In this document: in pieces, positions 27,924 to 36,483 of the stretch
Position numbering within the stretch: the first letter of the stretch is position 1
Layout: each line of letters starts with the position of its first letter
Source of the DNA: Paraburkholderia phenazinium
GTDB lineage: Bacteria > Pseudomonadota > Gammaproteobacteria > Burkholderiales > Burkholderiaceae
NCBI RefSeq assembly: GCF_900142845.1
Contig: NZ_FSRU01000002.1
Coordinates: forward strand, 3,286,001-3,350,000
Reading direction: 5' to 3'
Length of the DNA stretch: 64,000 nucleotides
Notes under the pieces: model-generated
The model's database searches: none
Seen by the model: the letters and a program-made list of their open reading frames with translations, nothing else
What the model was told of the DNA's origin: nothing
Translations under genes and position numbers: made by a program

Positions 27924-27962
27924 TTGCCTGTTTCGTCTGCTCTTGGGTAGACGAAGCGGCAA
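27924..27962. promoter_or_regulatory. Imperfect hairpin upstream of rpsU
   Basis: TTGCC pairs with GGCAA and TTCGTCT with AGACGAA around a ten-base loop, with a small internal bulge. It may be the terminator of the aldo/keto reductase gene or part of the rpsU leader. It lacks a T-run, so the role is open. Confidence 0.4.
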
Positions 27963-28173
27963 CAGACGCGGCGTTTGGCGATGTGCGTCTGCCCGCGTTA
28001 AGCGGTGAACTCCCCACCTCTCTTTTCCGGCCTCCGTGGCCGCTTGCCTCTCGCTTCGTGCATGGTTTCGTTTTCCTGTTATTGGCCATGAAATCGAAGC
28101 GACCGGAGGACCGGCGCGTGAGCGGTATGCCGCCGCGCAATTACCCGTATCCAGCGATTTAGTTAGGAATTAC

Positions 28174-28386
28174 ATGACGACGATTCTTCTGAAGGAAAAC
28201 GAGCCGTTCGAAGTGGCGATCCGCCGCTTTCGTCGCGCAATCGAAAAGAACGGCCTGATCGCAGAACTGCGTGAACGCCAATCGTACGAAAAGCCGACGA
28301 CGGCCCGTAAGCGCAAGAAAGCGGCTGCTGTGAAGCGCCTGCACAAGCGCCTGCGCAGCCAACAGCTGCCGAAAAAGCTGCACTAA
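28174..28386 (+). CDS. rpsU: 30S ribosomal protein S21
   Basis: A 70-residue, strongly basic protein starting [19 protein letters not shown], with [23 protein letters not shown] and the Lys/Arg tail [16 protein letters not shown]. This is full-length bS21, which sits on the small subunit platform near the anti-Shine-Dalgarno sequence and helps initiation. TTAGGAAT precedes the ATG. It is a stand-alone gene here, without the dnaG-rpoD neighbours seen in enterics, and is closed by a strong terminator. Confidence 0.97.
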   Translation: MTTILLKENEPFEVAIRRFRRAIEKNGLIAELRERQSYEKPTTARKRKKAAAVKRLHKRLRSQQLPKKLH

Positions 28387-28409
28387 GCACGCTTTTCAAG
28401 CACAGCCGA

Positions 28410-28449
28410 ACGGCGGTGTGAGCTTCGTAAGAAGCCACATCGCCGTTTT
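28410..28449 (+). terminator. Rho-independent terminator of rpsU
   Basis: ACGGCGGTGTGAGCTTC, loop GTAA, and GAAGCCACATCGCCGT form a long stem with two mismatches or bulges, followed by TTTT. It starts 24 bases after the rpsU stop codon. Confidence 0.8.
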
Positions 28450-28512
28450 GCTTTGTGCGCTTATTTTGCCTTGTGCGTTTGCTTTGTAGGGTGCGATGCC
28501 GCCCGGCCGCCC

Positions 28513-28938
28513 TCAGGCGGCGTTCTTCAACTGGGCGGTGGACAAGCCGAACTGACGAGCAATCGACACCAGCCGCTCGTGCCATTCCCACGTGCCGAAG
28601 ACATCGTGCACGTTTTGCAGGCAACTAAGCAGCTCGACGGTGGCGGGGTCGAAGATATTGATGTGTGCCCGCAGCAGCGCCTTTTTCAGCGCGACGATGC
28701 CGACATCCATATAGGCGGGCACTTCCGCCGGCGTCTTGCCGATATAGCGAACCGGAATGCCTTCCATCGCTGTCATGTAATCGCGCGGCTTGATGAAGCT
28801 GCCGACCGGGCAGCCACCGCAGTAACCCCGATAGGCGCCGCCGCCGCGCGGCAGAAGCGCGGCGCGCCCTTGCCCGTCCAGATGGCTGGCGGCCCGGTCG
28901 AATATCTCCTGATGAGTCAGGAAGTCTGGATTTTTCAT
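28513..28938 (-). CDS. Conserved hypothetical protein (small, cytosolic)
   Basis: 141 residues from the ATG at 28938 (MKNPDFLTHQEIFDRA); the upstream ATG at 28977 is less likely because CAGGGGAGAACAACG precedes the chosen one. It contains a cysteine pair in YRGYCGGCPVGSFI, then a helical region KKALLRAHINIF and VHDVFGTWEWHERLVSIARQFGL. I cannot assign a function. The reading frame is clean, with good third-position GC bias, and it lies between rpsU (convergent) and a gap before tag. Confidence 0.7.
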   Translation of the reverse strand: MKNPDFLTHQEIFDRAASHLDGQGRAALLPRGGGAYRGYCGGCPVGSFIKPRDYMTAMEGIPVRYIGKTPAEVPAYMDVGIVALKKALLRAHINIFDPATVELLSCLQNVHDVFGTWEWHERLVSIARQFGLSTAQLKNAA

Positions 28939-29345
28939 CGTTGTTCTCCCCTGCGTCTGCGCGCAGCGGTCAATCATGGGTGGTTCGAGCGACGTGGCCG
29001 CCCTTCAATTGTTATAACGACTGAATCAGGTAAAAACGTAGCGGTGTAGCGCACATAGGCGCAATTTTGACATGAAGGAGCGAGATGCGGGTTCCGGGCA
29101 CTTCCTGCAAAGGCAAGCTGGGTAAGGCTCCGGCCTGGTGACAGGGCCGCGCTCGGGACTTTCCCGCAGACGCTGAGTTTCGCGCCCGAAGTGTGGCGAA
29201 AACCACACGGGATTGGGCCAGGTGTCGAGGCGTCCTCAAGCGGCGCTCGGCTGACCTCTGGGTCCGCTCCTGGGTCGCCTTCGGTGCCTCTCGATATGTC
29301 CTCAGGTCACCCTCGGTTTGCCGGCAGTTCAGCCTCGGTCCGCCC
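28939..29345. other. Intergenic stretch downstream of tag
   Basis: 407 bases. The part from about 29,230 to 29,340 is a low-complexity series of CCTCGG / CCTCAGG-like words. A minus-strand frame crosses it but begins inside tag out of frame and is not protein-like. A small GTGTGG/CCACAC hairpin lies at 29,191-29,208. I see no gene. Confidence 0.4.
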
Positions 29346-29942
29346 TCAGCCCGCCTTCCGGTTGCGCCCCTTTTTACCGAGCGCCGCGCAGCGGGCGCGG
29401 CAGTCGCAATCCGTTTGATGGTCGTTGACCATGCCGACCGCCTGCATGAACGCGTAGCAGATGGTCGTGCCGACGAACTTGCAGCCGTAGCGCTTGAGTT
29501 CCTTGCTGAGGGCGTCCGAGATTTCGGTCGAGGCCGGCGCATGCTGGTACGAGGCCCATTCGTTCTGGATCGGCGTCTGATCGACGAAGGACCAGATGAA
29601 ATTGGCCAGCGAGCCGTGTTCCGCCTGGATCTGCTGCACCGCGCGCGCGTTGGTGATGGCCGCCTCAATCTTGCCGCGATGGCGCACGATGGATTCGTCG
29701 AGCACCAGCGCATCTACATGCTTCGGCGTGAAGCGGGCCACCTTGTCGATCTCGAAGTCCGCGAACCCCCGACGATAGCCGCTGCGCTTGTTCAGGATCG
29801 TGGACCACGACAGTCCGGCCTGCGCGCCCTCCAGCACCAGCATTTCGAAGAGGTGCCGATCGTCGCGTGAAGGCACGCCCCATTCGGTGTCGTGGTAGTG
29901 TGCGAGCGCTTCGCTCGTTGCCCAGTTGCATCGCTGTGTCAC
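29346..29942 (-). CDS. tag: DNA-3-methyladenine glycosylase I
   Basis: A 198-residue protein matching Tag, which removes 3-methyladenine from alkylated DNA. The zinc ligands are in place: Cys5, His17 (RCNWATSEALAHYHDTEWG) and the C-terminal His and Cys of NDHQTDCDCRARC. The purine-recognition segments LFEMLVLEGAQAGLSW, ILNKRSGYRRGF and YGCKFVGTTICYAFMQAVGMVNDH are characteristic. The tail after the zinc site (AALGKKGRNRKAG) is short and basic. It is divergent from the sugar kinase gene. Confidence 0.95.
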   Translation of the reverse strand: MTQRCNWATSEALAHYHDTEWGVPSRDDRHLFEMLVLEGAQAGLSWSTILNKRSGYRRGFADFEIDKVARFTPKHVDALVLDESIVRHRGKIEAAITNARAVQQIQAEHGSLANFIWSFVDQTPIQNEWASYQHAPASTEISDALSKELKRYGCKFVGTTICYAFMQAVGMVNDHQTDCDCRARCAALGKKGRNRKAG

Positions 29943-30100
29943 GTTCCGGCTCCTGCTTGGTCATGTGTCGAAATCCCGGTTTGTCCGGGCTCTGCCAGCA
30001 TATCGGAACGCTCTCGCGCTGCAACTAGGCCGTTCGGCCAGTTGCCGGATCGAAATGGACCTGCCACGCTATGCGGCAACTCTTCACTGATAGTCATTCG

Positions 30101-30997
30101 ATGAACACAGATCTCTTTCTCATCGGCGTCGACGGCGGCGGCAGCGGCACGCGCGTGGTGCTCGGCGACGCGCACGGCCGCGAACTGGCGCAGGCGGCAA
30201 GCGGGCCGTCTGGCCTCGGACTCGGTATCGAGCGCGCCTGGCAGTCCATCCAGGCGGGTTGCGCCGAAGCGTTCAACCGGGCCGGCGTCGCGCCGCAATG
30301 GGAGCAGTGCGTGCTCGGTTGCGGGCTCGCCGGGGCCAATAATCGCGACTGGCTCGCCGCGTTTCGGGCGCAGGCGCCAAAGCTGGCCGGGCTTGCCGTG
30401 GAGAGCGACGCCTACACGACATTACTAGGCGCGCACGGTGGCGCACATGGCGTGATCGTGACGCTCGGCACCGGCAGCATCGCCGCAGCGGCGGACGGCG
30501 AGGGCGAATGCCGCATCGCCAGCGGTTTCGGCTTCCCTTCGGGGGACGAGGCAAGCGGCGCGTGGCTCGGCTTGCGTGCCATCGTCCACGCGCAGCAGGC
30601 GCTCGACGGCCGCGTCCCGCTGGACGAGTTCGCGCAGGCGTTGCTCGAACGGGTGGGGGCGCACGACCGCGACAGCCTGATCGTCTGGCTGTGTACGACC
30701 AATCAGACCGCTTACGCGAGCCTCGCGCCGGTGGTGCTTGCTCACGCGGGCCATCCGTTCGTCGCGCGCCTGCTGGCCGAAGCGGGCGAGGAAATCGGCA
30801 AGATGATTGCGGCGCTGGATCCGTCCGGCACGTTGCCGGTTGCCCTCTGCGGCGGACTCGGCGCGCCGCTGCGCGCTTACGTGCCGCAGCGTTATGAGGT
30901 GCGCTTGCGTGCGCCGCTGGCCGACTCTGCGCACGGCGGTTTGCAACTGGCGCAGCGCGAAGCGGCGACGAAAGCCTTGAAAGCGACGCTAAAATAG
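30101..30997 (+). CDS. BadF/BadG-type ATPase, N-acetylglucosamine/glucosamine kinase-like
   Basis: A 298-residue protein from the ATG at 30101 (MNTDLFLIGVDGGGSG). The actin-like ATPase fold is shown by phosphate 1 VDGGGSGTRVVLGD, the connect/phosphate 2 strand VIVTLGTGSIAAAA, the FGFPSGDEASGAWLGLRAI region with the catalytic Asp, and the adenosine motif VALCGGLGAPL. The overall pattern matches N-acetylglucosamine or glucosamine kinases of this family, which phosphorylate the amino sugar at C6. It precedes a HAD phosphatase by 29 bases, probably as a two-gene operon. The sugar specificity is inferred. Confidence 0.85.
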   Translation: MNTDLFLIGVDGGGSGTRVVLGDAHGRELAQAASGPSGLGLGIERAWQSIQAGCAEAFNRAGVAPQWEQCVLGCGLAGANNRDWLAAFRAQAPKLAGLAVESDAYTTLLGAHGGAHGVIVTLGTGSIAAAADGEGECRIASGFGFPSGDEASGAWLGLRAIVHAQQALDGRVPLDEFAQALLERVGAHDRDSLIVWLCTTNQTAYASLAPVVLAHAGHPFVARLLAEAGEEIGKMIAALDPSGTLPVALCGGLGAPLRAYVPQRYEVRLRAPLADSAHGGLQLAQREAATKALKATLK

Positions 30998-31026
30998 ACC
31001 CCTTTACGCCGCCGGCCGCCCACACC

Positions 31027-31848
31027 ATGTACAAAGTCATCGCCACCGATCTCGACGGCACCCTGCTCAACGGCGACCATCAGCTCGATCCGTTCACCGT
31101 CGCCACGGTGCGTCGGCTGGAGGCGGAGGGTCTGCACTTCGTCATCGCGACGGGCCGCCACTACCGTGACGTGGCGGGCATTCGCGACCTGCTGGGCATC
31201 CGTCCGTACCTGATCACGTCGAACGGTGCGCGCGTGCACGCCCCGGACGACACGAGAATCTACGCGGACGATCTTCCGCCCGCCGCCGTCCATCGCCTCG
31301 TGCAGCCGGAGATTGTCGGGGCGCACGGCCGGGTGATCGTCAACCTGTTCGCCGATCAGGAATGGCTGATCGACCGCGAAGCGCCGGAATTATTGCGCCT
31401 GCATCAGGATTCGGGCTTTGGCTACGCAGTGACCGATTTGCAGCGGCACGACGGCGCCGGTATCGCCAAGGCCCTGTATATCGGCGAGACCGCCGACCTC
31501 GCGGCGGTCGCGGCAAATCTGCAACGCGAGTTCGGCGACGCGCTGTACGTCACCTACTCGCTGCCGGATTGTCTTGAAGTCATGACATCGAATGTGTCGA
31601 AGGGCCGCGCGCTGAAGTTTGTGCTCGAGCGCCTCGGCGTGGATGCCGCCCGCTGCGTCGCGTTCGGCGACAACATGAACGACATCGACCTGCTGGAAAC
31701 CGCCGGCCATCCGTTCATGATGAACAACGCCAATCCGGACCTCATCACGCGTCTGCCGAATGTGCCGCGCATCGGCAACAACTTCGACGCGGGCGTCGCG
31801 CATCATCTGCGCAAATTATTCGCCCTGAACGACGAAGTGGCGTCGTAA
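31027..31848 (+). CDS. Cof-type HAD-IIB phosphatase
   Basis: A 273-residue HAD hydrolase with all motifs: motif I IATDLDGTLLNGDH (both Asp present), motif II ATGRHYRD, motif III Lys in NVSKGRALKF, and motif IV FGDNMNDIDLLETAGH. The C2-type cap between motifs II and III places it in the Cof/YbiV subfamily, which acts on sugar phosphates and related metabolites. It follows the sugar kinase gene closely. It is intact, unlike the HAD-like lipoprotein elsewhere in the window. Confidence 0.92.
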   Translation: MYKVIATDLDGTLLNGDHQLDPFTVATVRRLEAEGLHFVIATGRHYRDVAGIRDLLGIRPYLITSNGARVHAPDDTRIYADDLPPAAVHRLVQPEIVGAHGRVIVNLFADQEWLIDREAPELLRLHQDSGFGYAVTDLQRHDGAGIAKALYIGETADLAAVAANLQREFGDALYVTYSLPDCLEVMTSNVSKGRALKFVLERLGVDAARCVAFGDNMNDIDLLETAGHPFMMNNANPDLITRLPNVPRIGNNFDAGVAHHLRKLFALNDEVAS

Positions 31849-31861
31849 GGCGCCGCTGATG

Positions 31862-32566
31862 TCAGGGCGCCGCGCCTGATGCGGCCGCCGGCGGCAGCGC
31901 GGCGCACGGGCAATCCGTGGATCGTCCGTTCAACCCCTCCACGCTATGCTGGAACGTCGCGTGCGGCGTGCCGTCTTGCCAGTCGAGCTTGACGATATAG
32001 ATGCTGTCGAAGTCGTCGCTGTGCCACTTCGGGACATCGCTGGCGTTGCCGCCATGGGCGCTCACGATCTGCCGCACCAGCTTCTCGATCAGCTTGTGCT
32101 CCCACGCCACCACCACCAGCTTGTTGCGATACGCGGGGTCGACCAGCGCAGCGCCCAGTTTGTCGATCTGCGCAAAGCCATAAGGCGTTTGCACAGGTAG
32201 CTGGAATTGAATCGCGGTGGGCTCGATGGTTGCCAGCGGGCGGACGTAGTAGTACGGGTGTCCGCTGTCGTCCTTCTGCTGGCCCGGGTCGGGCGCGAAG
32301 ATCGCATCGGGTTTGCCGAACTTGGCTGCAATGACCGCAGGCAGCGCCAGCGAGCGGTTGAGGCCCTGGCAATCGAGCTGGCCGAAGCCCTGCGCCGGCT
32401 TTTCGCCGTGACGGACGAACACCAGTGTTTCAACGGGATGTCCGGCCACTGGCGTGTCGGCCACAGGAGCGCCGGCCGCATGCGCCGTGGCGGGCAGCAG
32501 CGCCGCACCGCACGAAGCGGCGAGCCAGAGTGCGGCGCCAGACAGGAATCGGCGGGAACGGGTCAT
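31862..32566 (-). CDS. Secreted histidine-phosphatase-family protein
   Basis: A 234-residue protein with an N-terminal signal peptide (SGAALWLAASCGAALLPATAHA, cleaved near residue 31). The histidine phosphatase RHG motif appears as FVRHGEKPAQG, and the second catalytic His is in VVVAWEHKLIEKLV. Between them are RSLALPAVIAAKFGKPDAIFA and PYYYVRPLATIEPTA. It is probably a periplasmic phosphatase of unknown substrate. Convergent with the Cof phosphatase gene, with 13 bases between stop codons. Confidence 0.85.
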   Translation of the reverse strand: MTRSRRFLSGAALWLAASCGAALLPATAHAAGAPVADTPVAGHPVETLVFVRHGEKPAQGFGQLDCQGLNRSLALPAVIAAKFGKPDAIFAPDPGQQKDDSGHPYYYVRPLATIEPTAIQFQLPVQTPYGFAQIDKLGAALVDPAYRNKLVVVAWEHKLIEKLVRQIVSAHGGNASDVPKWHSDDFDSIYIVKLDWQDGTPHATFQHSVEGLNGRSTDCPCAALPPAAASGAAP

Positions 32567-32662
32567 CGGGAGCCTCTTTGCGAGCCGTATGAAAGTCGGA
32601 CGATTCTAGCAGTGCCCCTCTGGTTTGCTGCGGATCGGTCGCAGGACCGGTGGCGGCAAAAG

Positions 32663-32690
32663 CAAAGCGGGCGCTGTAGCGCCCGCTTTG
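32663..32690. terminator. Intrinsic-type hairpin downstream of aqpZ
   Basis: CAAAGCGGGCGC (32663-32674), loop TGTA, and GCGCCCGCTTTG (32679-32690) form a 12-bp perfect stem. For the minus-strand aqpZ transcript the 3' arm ends in an A/T-rich CTTTGC context. It lies about 54 bases beyond the aqpZ stop. Confidence 0.7.
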
Positions 32691-32707
32691 CCGATTAGCC
32701 CACCAAT

Positions 32708-32744
32708 GCGTCAGCCACTACGCATAGCGTCAGCTACTACGCAT
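32708..32744. repeat. 18-bp near-perfect tandem repeat at the aqpZ stop codon
   Basis: GCGTCAGCCACTACGCAT and GCGTCAGCTACTACGCAT, separated by one A, differ at one base. The second copy touches the aqpZ TGA. Probably a local slippage duplication in the 3' untranslated region. Confidence 0.85.
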
Positions 32745-33487
32745 CAATCGGCCAGCGCCGCGCGCGAGTTGCCGGTTGCGCGATTTTCCGCGATGGCCGG
32801 GTACAGGAAGCCGGCAATGACCGCGCCGAGGATGGGCGCCACCCAGAACAGCCAGAGCTGGTCCACCGCCGCGCCGCCGACGAACAGTGCCGGTCCCGTC
32901 GACCGCGCTGGATTGACCGAGGTGTTGGTGACCGGAATCGAGATCAGGTGGATCAGCGTCAGGCACAGGCCGATGGCGATGGGCGCGAAGCCGGCCGGCG
33001 CGCGCTTGTCGGTCGAGCCCAGAATCACGAACAGGAAGACGGCGGTCATCACCACTTCGCAGACGAACGCGGCCATCAGCGAGTAGTGGCCCGGCGAGCG
33101 GTCGCCGTAGCCGTTGCTGGCGAAGCCGCTTGCCACCAGGTCGAAGCCCGGCTTGCCGGTGGCGATCAGGGACAGCACCAGCGCGCCGAGCACCGCGCCC
33201 ACCACCTGCGCGACGATATACGGCACGAGGTCGCGCGCCGGGAACCGGCCGGCCACGGTCAAGCCGACGCTCACCGCCGGATTCAGGTGGCAGCCCGAAA
33301 TGTGGCCGATGGCATACGCCATGGTCAGCACCGTCAGGCCGAACGCGAACGAAACGCCCACGAAGCCGATCCCCAGCCCGTGTACCGGGCCGGCGAAATT
33401 AGCGGCGAGGACGGCGCTGCCGCAGCCCCCGAGGACAAGCCAGAAGGTGCCGAACAACTCGGCCGCGAGGCGCTTTGACAACTGCAT
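32744..33487 (-). CDS. aqpZ: Aquaporin Z
   Basis: A 247-residue inner-membrane channel with six transmembrane helices and two NPA half-helices: [19 protein letters not shown] and [16 protein letters not shown]. The aromatic/arginine selectivity filter is consistent with water-specific AqpZ (the Arg follows the second NPA). It starts [18 protein letters not shown], the usual AqpZ N-terminus, and ends with a short polar tail. It allows rapid water flux across the membrane. It is a monocistronic gene, divergent from the H-NS-like gene. Confidence 0.96.
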   Translation of the reverse strand: MQLSKRLAAELFGTFWLVLGGCGSAVLAANFAGPVHGLGIGFVGVSFAFGLTVLTMAYAIGHISGCHLNPAVSVGLTVAGRFPARDLVPYIVAQVVGAVLGALVLSLIATGKPGFDLVASGFASNGYGDRSPGHYSLMAAFVCEVVMTAVFLFVILGSTDKRAPAGFAPIAIGLCLTLIHLISIPVTNTSVNPARSTGPALFVGGAAVDQLWLFWVAPILGAVIAGFLYPAIAENRATGNSRAALAD

Positions 33488-33717
33488 GATATGGAATCCT
33501 AAAAAGTTTGACTTGCTGGCAGCGGCACAGGGTTATTCAGGTGCACACCTCCGAGCGCGAAATTTTAGGCAAATATCGTCGAATCAGGTGTCAAGAATTG
33601 TCAATGTGGTGGTTTGTGGCCGGGATTATTTCGCGGTAAAGCACAGACTGATTTAACAATTCACGCGGCATTAATAAATTATCAGACGATTTCGTGAATT
33701 GTGAGTATTAGTGTCCA

Positions 33718-33746
33718 TTGCGAAATTCGCTAATTGCGGCTAGTCT
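33718..33746 (+). promoter_or_regulatory. Candidate sigma-70 promoter of the H-NS-like gene
   Basis: TTGCGA (33718-33723), exactly 17 bases, then TAGTCT (33741-33746), inside an AT-rich stretch. A transcript would start near 33,753, leaving a 30-base leader with an AAAGGGAGAAG ribosome binding site before the ATG at 33783. Confidence 0.45.
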
Positions 33747-33782
33747 CCGTGACAATGCGTTCTACAAAAAGGGAGAAGTGAA

Positions 33783-34085
33783 ATGTCGCAATATGCAGAG
33801 CTTAAGGCGCAGATCGCCAGATTGCAGGCGCAGGCGGACGAAGCGCGGCGTACCGAACTCGGCAATGTGATCGAGGAGATTCGCGGCAAGATCGCCGAAT
33901 ACGGCTTGACGGCCCAGGACCTGGGCTTTGCCGTCGCGGCGCGGCGCGGCCGCCCGCCCAAGAAGGCGCCGCTGCCGCCGCGGTACCAGGATCCGAAGTC
34001 GGGCAACACGTGGAGTGGGCGCGGCAAGCCGCCCAAGTGGATTGCCGGCAAGAATCGCGAGCGCTTTCTGATCGAGCAGGTTTAG
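33783..34085 (+). CDS. H-NS family nucleoid-associated protein
   Basis: A 100-residue protein with the H-NS layout: an N-terminal coiled-coil oligomerisation part (residues 1-45, YAELKAQIARLQAQADEARR), a linker with an AT-hook-like ARRGRPPKKAP, and the C-terminal DNA-binding module YQDPKSGNTWSGRGKPPKWI. It should bind AT-rich DNA and repress genes of low GC content. The upstream region is itself AT-rich, so autoregulation is likely. Burkholderiaceae carry several such paralogues. Confidence 0.93.
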   Translation: MSQYAELKAQIARLQAQADEARRTELGNVIEEIRGKIAEYGLTAQDLGFAVAARRGRPPKKAPLPPRYQDPKSGNTWSGRGKPPKWIAGKNRERFLIEQV

Positions 34086-34192
34086 TCGCAATAGATCATT
34101 TTCGCTGTGAAAGCTTCCTGAAGGTTAATGACGCCCGGGAGGCTATTCGTTGCGCAATATGTATCAGATTTGTGGCGGAATTTACCGGTTAA

Positions 34193-34219
34193 AAAAGCCG
34201 CCTTTCAAAGGCGGCTTTT
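34193..34219. terminator. Bidirectional intrinsic terminator
   Basis: AAAAGCCGCCTTT, a single C, and AAAGGCGGCTTTT form a strong stem with A-run before and T-run after. It serves the H-NS-like gene on plus and the GT4 gene on minus. Confidence 0.88.
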
Positions 34220-34306
34220 AGAAGATGCGGGGCTTATCGACGCGTTTGCGCTCGCGCAAACGATTCACATAGGGTTTTTCCGCGCAATCCAACGCCCGGA
34301 GACGCT

Positions 34307-35371
34307 TCAACCCACTGCGACACGGCGCAACAGCGGGCGGCGTTCCGCTTCGATAAGCGCGGTATAGCCGTCCAGATAGTTTTGCGCCATGGTCTTCGCG
34401 CTAAAGCGGCGCTCGAACTGGGCGCGGATATCCGTACGCGACAACTCGTCCAGCCGTTGCAGGGCGGCCACGGCGCCTTGCACGTCTTCCACGACAAAGC
34501 CCGTCACGCCGTGATCGATCACCTCGGGTACCGAGCCGCGGTTAAAGGCGATCACGGGCGTGCCGCACGCCATCGATTCGATCATCACCAGCCCGAACGG
34601 TTCGGACCAGTCGATCGGAAAGAGCAGCGCCTTGGCGCCCGACAGGAACTCCGGCTTCTGCGCTTCGTTGATCTCGCCGACGAATTCGACGTGCGCCTGC
34701 GACAGCAGCGGCTCGATCTCCGTCTTGAAGTATTCCTGGTCGACCTTGTCCACCTTGGCGGCGATCTTCAGCGGCAAACCGCTTTGTGCAGCGATCTTGA
34801 TAGCTGTATCGACGCGCTTCTCCGGACAGATACGGCCGAGGAACGCCAGATATTCGGGCTTCTTGTGCGGCTGCGGCGTGAGCAGTTGCGCCGGCAGGCC
34901 GTGATAAATCGTGTTGAGCCAGTTCGCCTGTTTGAGCGGCAGGCGCTGCGAATCGGAGATCGACACCACCGGCGCTTGCGAGAAGGTGTCGAAGATCGGC
35001 TGCAGCTCGGGCAGGTCCAGACGGCCGTGCAGCGTCGTGACGAACGGCGTGTCGAGCGTCGAGAACAGCGGGAACGGCAGATAGTCGAGGTGGAAGTGCA
35101 GCACGTCGAATTCGTGAGCGATGCTGCGCACCCGCTCCATCAGCAGGACGTGCGGCGCCATGGCGTCGCGCACCGTCGGGTCGAGGCGCAGCGCGCGCGG
35201 CCAGGCCGCTTCGAGCTTGGCGGAGGTGACCGAATCGCCGCTCGCAAACAGTGTCACATCGTGGCCGAGCTCGACCAGCGCTTCGGTCAGGTAGGACACG
35301 ACACGTTCGGTGCCGCCGTAGAACTTCGGCGGAACAGCTTCGTATAAAGGCGCGATTTGTGCGATTCGCAT
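34307..35371 (-). CDS. GT4-family glycosyltransferase
   Basis: 354 residues from the ATG at 35371 (MRIAQIAPLYEAVPPKFYGG), where AAAGGAG is well placed; the frame extends further upstream but that part is not protein-like. A GT-B glycosyltransferase: the N-terminal GGTERVVSYLTEALVELGHDVTLFASGD binds the acceptor, and the C-terminal LAFLGRICPEKRVDTAIKIA with FGLVMIESMACGTPVIAFNRGSVPEVI carries the E-x7-E donor motif. It probably transfers a sugar to a surface or storage polysaccharide. No other polysaccharide genes adjoin, so the role is open. Confidence 0.88.
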   Translation of the reverse strand: MRIAQIAPLYEAVPPKFYGGTERVVSYLTEALVELGHDVTLFASGDSVTSAKLEAAWPRALRLDPTVRDAMAPHVLLMERVRSIAHEFDVLHFHLDYLPFPLFSTLDTPFVTTLHGRLDLPELQPIFDTFSQAPVVSISDSQRLPLKQANWLNTIYHGLPAQLLTPQPHKKPEYLAFLGRICPEKRVDTAIKIAAQSGLPLKIAAKVDKVDQEYFKTEIEPLLSQAHVEFVGEINEAQKPEFLSGAKALLFPIDWSEPFGLVMIESMACGTPVIAFNRGSVPEVIDHGVTGFVVEDVQGAVAALQRLDELSRTDIRAQFERRFSAKTMAQNYLDGYTALIEAERRPLLRRVAVG

Positions 35372-35780
35372 ACGTACTCTCCTTTGTAGACCGGGGTGAG
35401 CGCCTGGCGCTTTACTCCGGTCCCGTGCAACATGGTTGCGGTCATAACGGCTTCGCACAGCGGCGCCCGGATCGAGCGAGGGGCGAATGCCTTGCGGACG
35501 GTCGGGCGCGGTCAGCCCGCCGCCCAGAGGCAACCCGTCATTGCATCGGGTTATCCCTTAAGGCCATTATCGGGATCGGCCGACGCAATTCGAGTTGTTT
35601 TTCAAACACTTAATGTTGTTACAGCGCGAAACATGCTGCGTTACAGGTCGCGAAGCCTTCTCTACAGCGGTTTTCCGGGATCGCAGGTCGGCAGCATGAC
35701 ACCCCTCAGCAAGGCATGTGCCGCAGCCGGGTGGGATCGCGTCTGGCGGCTCGCAATGCGTCGCGCATAACGAGCGCGTG

Positions 35781-35808
35781 TTGCCGCAGTGTGAAAAGCA
35801 TCTATAAT
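35781..35808 (+). promoter_or_regulatory. Candidate sigma-70 promoter of flhDC
   Basis: TTGCCG (35781-35786), 16 bases, then a perfect TATAAT (35803-35808). A TATAAT in this GC-rich background is distinctive. It lies about 295 bases upstream of the flhD ATG. Confidence 0.6.
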
Positions 35809-35909
35809 CCGGCCTCACCGGTGACGGTGCGTGAAACGCACCGGATTCGCGCACCGGTCGTGCCCCCAAATCCCGCCTGAGCTTTCAACCCTCTTTCAGA
35901 TCGCCACTT

Positions 35910-35928
35910 TGTAGGAAAAATTCCTACA
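35910..35928. promoter_or_regulatory. Palindromic operator-like site in flhDC leader
   Basis: TGTAGGAA, AAA, TTCCTACA: a perfect 8-bp inverted repeat. It lies about 95 bases downstream of the predicted start and 175 upstream of flhD. It resembles the RcsAB box placed downstream of the flhDC start in enterics (TAGGAAAAATCTTA), that is a NarL/FixJ-type response regulator site. The binding factor is unknown. Confidence 0.5.
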
Positions 35929-36102
35929 TCATTTATGGATGAATCCGTCATCCAGATGGGGTGTCTGTCCGATTTCCGTTCGCTTTCCCTTTGGACACAA
36001 TGCTGGCAAGACCATAAACGGGCCGTTCGGGCGGATGTAGTGCGCGCGATCGAGCAAACGTTTCCGTAACGGCCTGACCAGCCAGATCGACTCGGGGGAA
36101 TC

Positions 36103-36423
36103 ATGAGCACCACAAGTGACATGCTCAATGAGATAAGGGAAGTGAATCTTTCTTATCTCCTGCTCGCTCAGCGTCTGCTGCGTGAAGACAAACCTATGGG
36201 CATGTTCCGCATGGGCATTTCGGATCAGTTGGCCGACGTCATTGCCAATCTGTCTCTGGCGCAGACCGTCAAGCTGGCCGCATCCAGCCAGGTGCTATGC
36301 CGCTTCCGCTTCGATGACCACGCTGTCCTGTCCACGCTTGCGGACAAGGGCAAGACCAGCGCCATTTCTCAGGCGCATTCCGCGATCCTGATGGCTAGCC
36401 AGCCCGTCGAGCAGATCGGCTGA
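36103..36423 (+). CDS. flhD: Flagellar master regulator subunit FlhD
   Basis: A 106-residue helical protein matching FlhD: DMLNEIREVNLSYLLLAQRLLREDKPMGMFRMGIS, then LADVIANLSLAQTVKLAASSQVLCRFRFDD. FlhD forms the ring-like FlhD4C2 complex with FlhC and activates class II flagellar promoters. The ATG at 36103 follows CTCGGGGGAATC. It is first gene of flhDC, 60 bases before flhC, downstream of a long structured leader. Confidence 0.94.
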   Translation: MSTTSDMLNEIREVNLSYLLLAQRLLREDKPMGMFRMGISDQLADVIANLSLAQTVKLAASSQVLCRFRFDDHAVLSTLADKGKTSAISQAHSAILMASQPVEQIG

Positions 36424-36483
36424 TGCCGGTACTCCACGGCAGCAATGCCAACCAGCACGACCAGGATGCGGGAAGCCAAGCGG

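Larger units (their letters stand above)
35372..36102 (+). other. Regulatory region and long leader of flhDC
   Basis: 731 bases with no gene. The right half holds a sigma-70-like promoter (35,781-35,808), then several hairpins: CGGTGCGT/ACGCACCG at 35,825-35,843, the 19-bp palindrome at 35,910-35,928, and GGATGA/TCATCC at 35,937-35,953. If the promoter is used, the flhD leader is about 290 nt. Long regulated leaders are known for flhDC in enterics. Confidence 0.6.

Noticed and set aside
29012..29713. 233-residue minus frame overlapping tag
   Set aside because: Begins inside tag out of frame and is Arg/Ser-rich; the tag frame has zinc ligands and catalytic segments.
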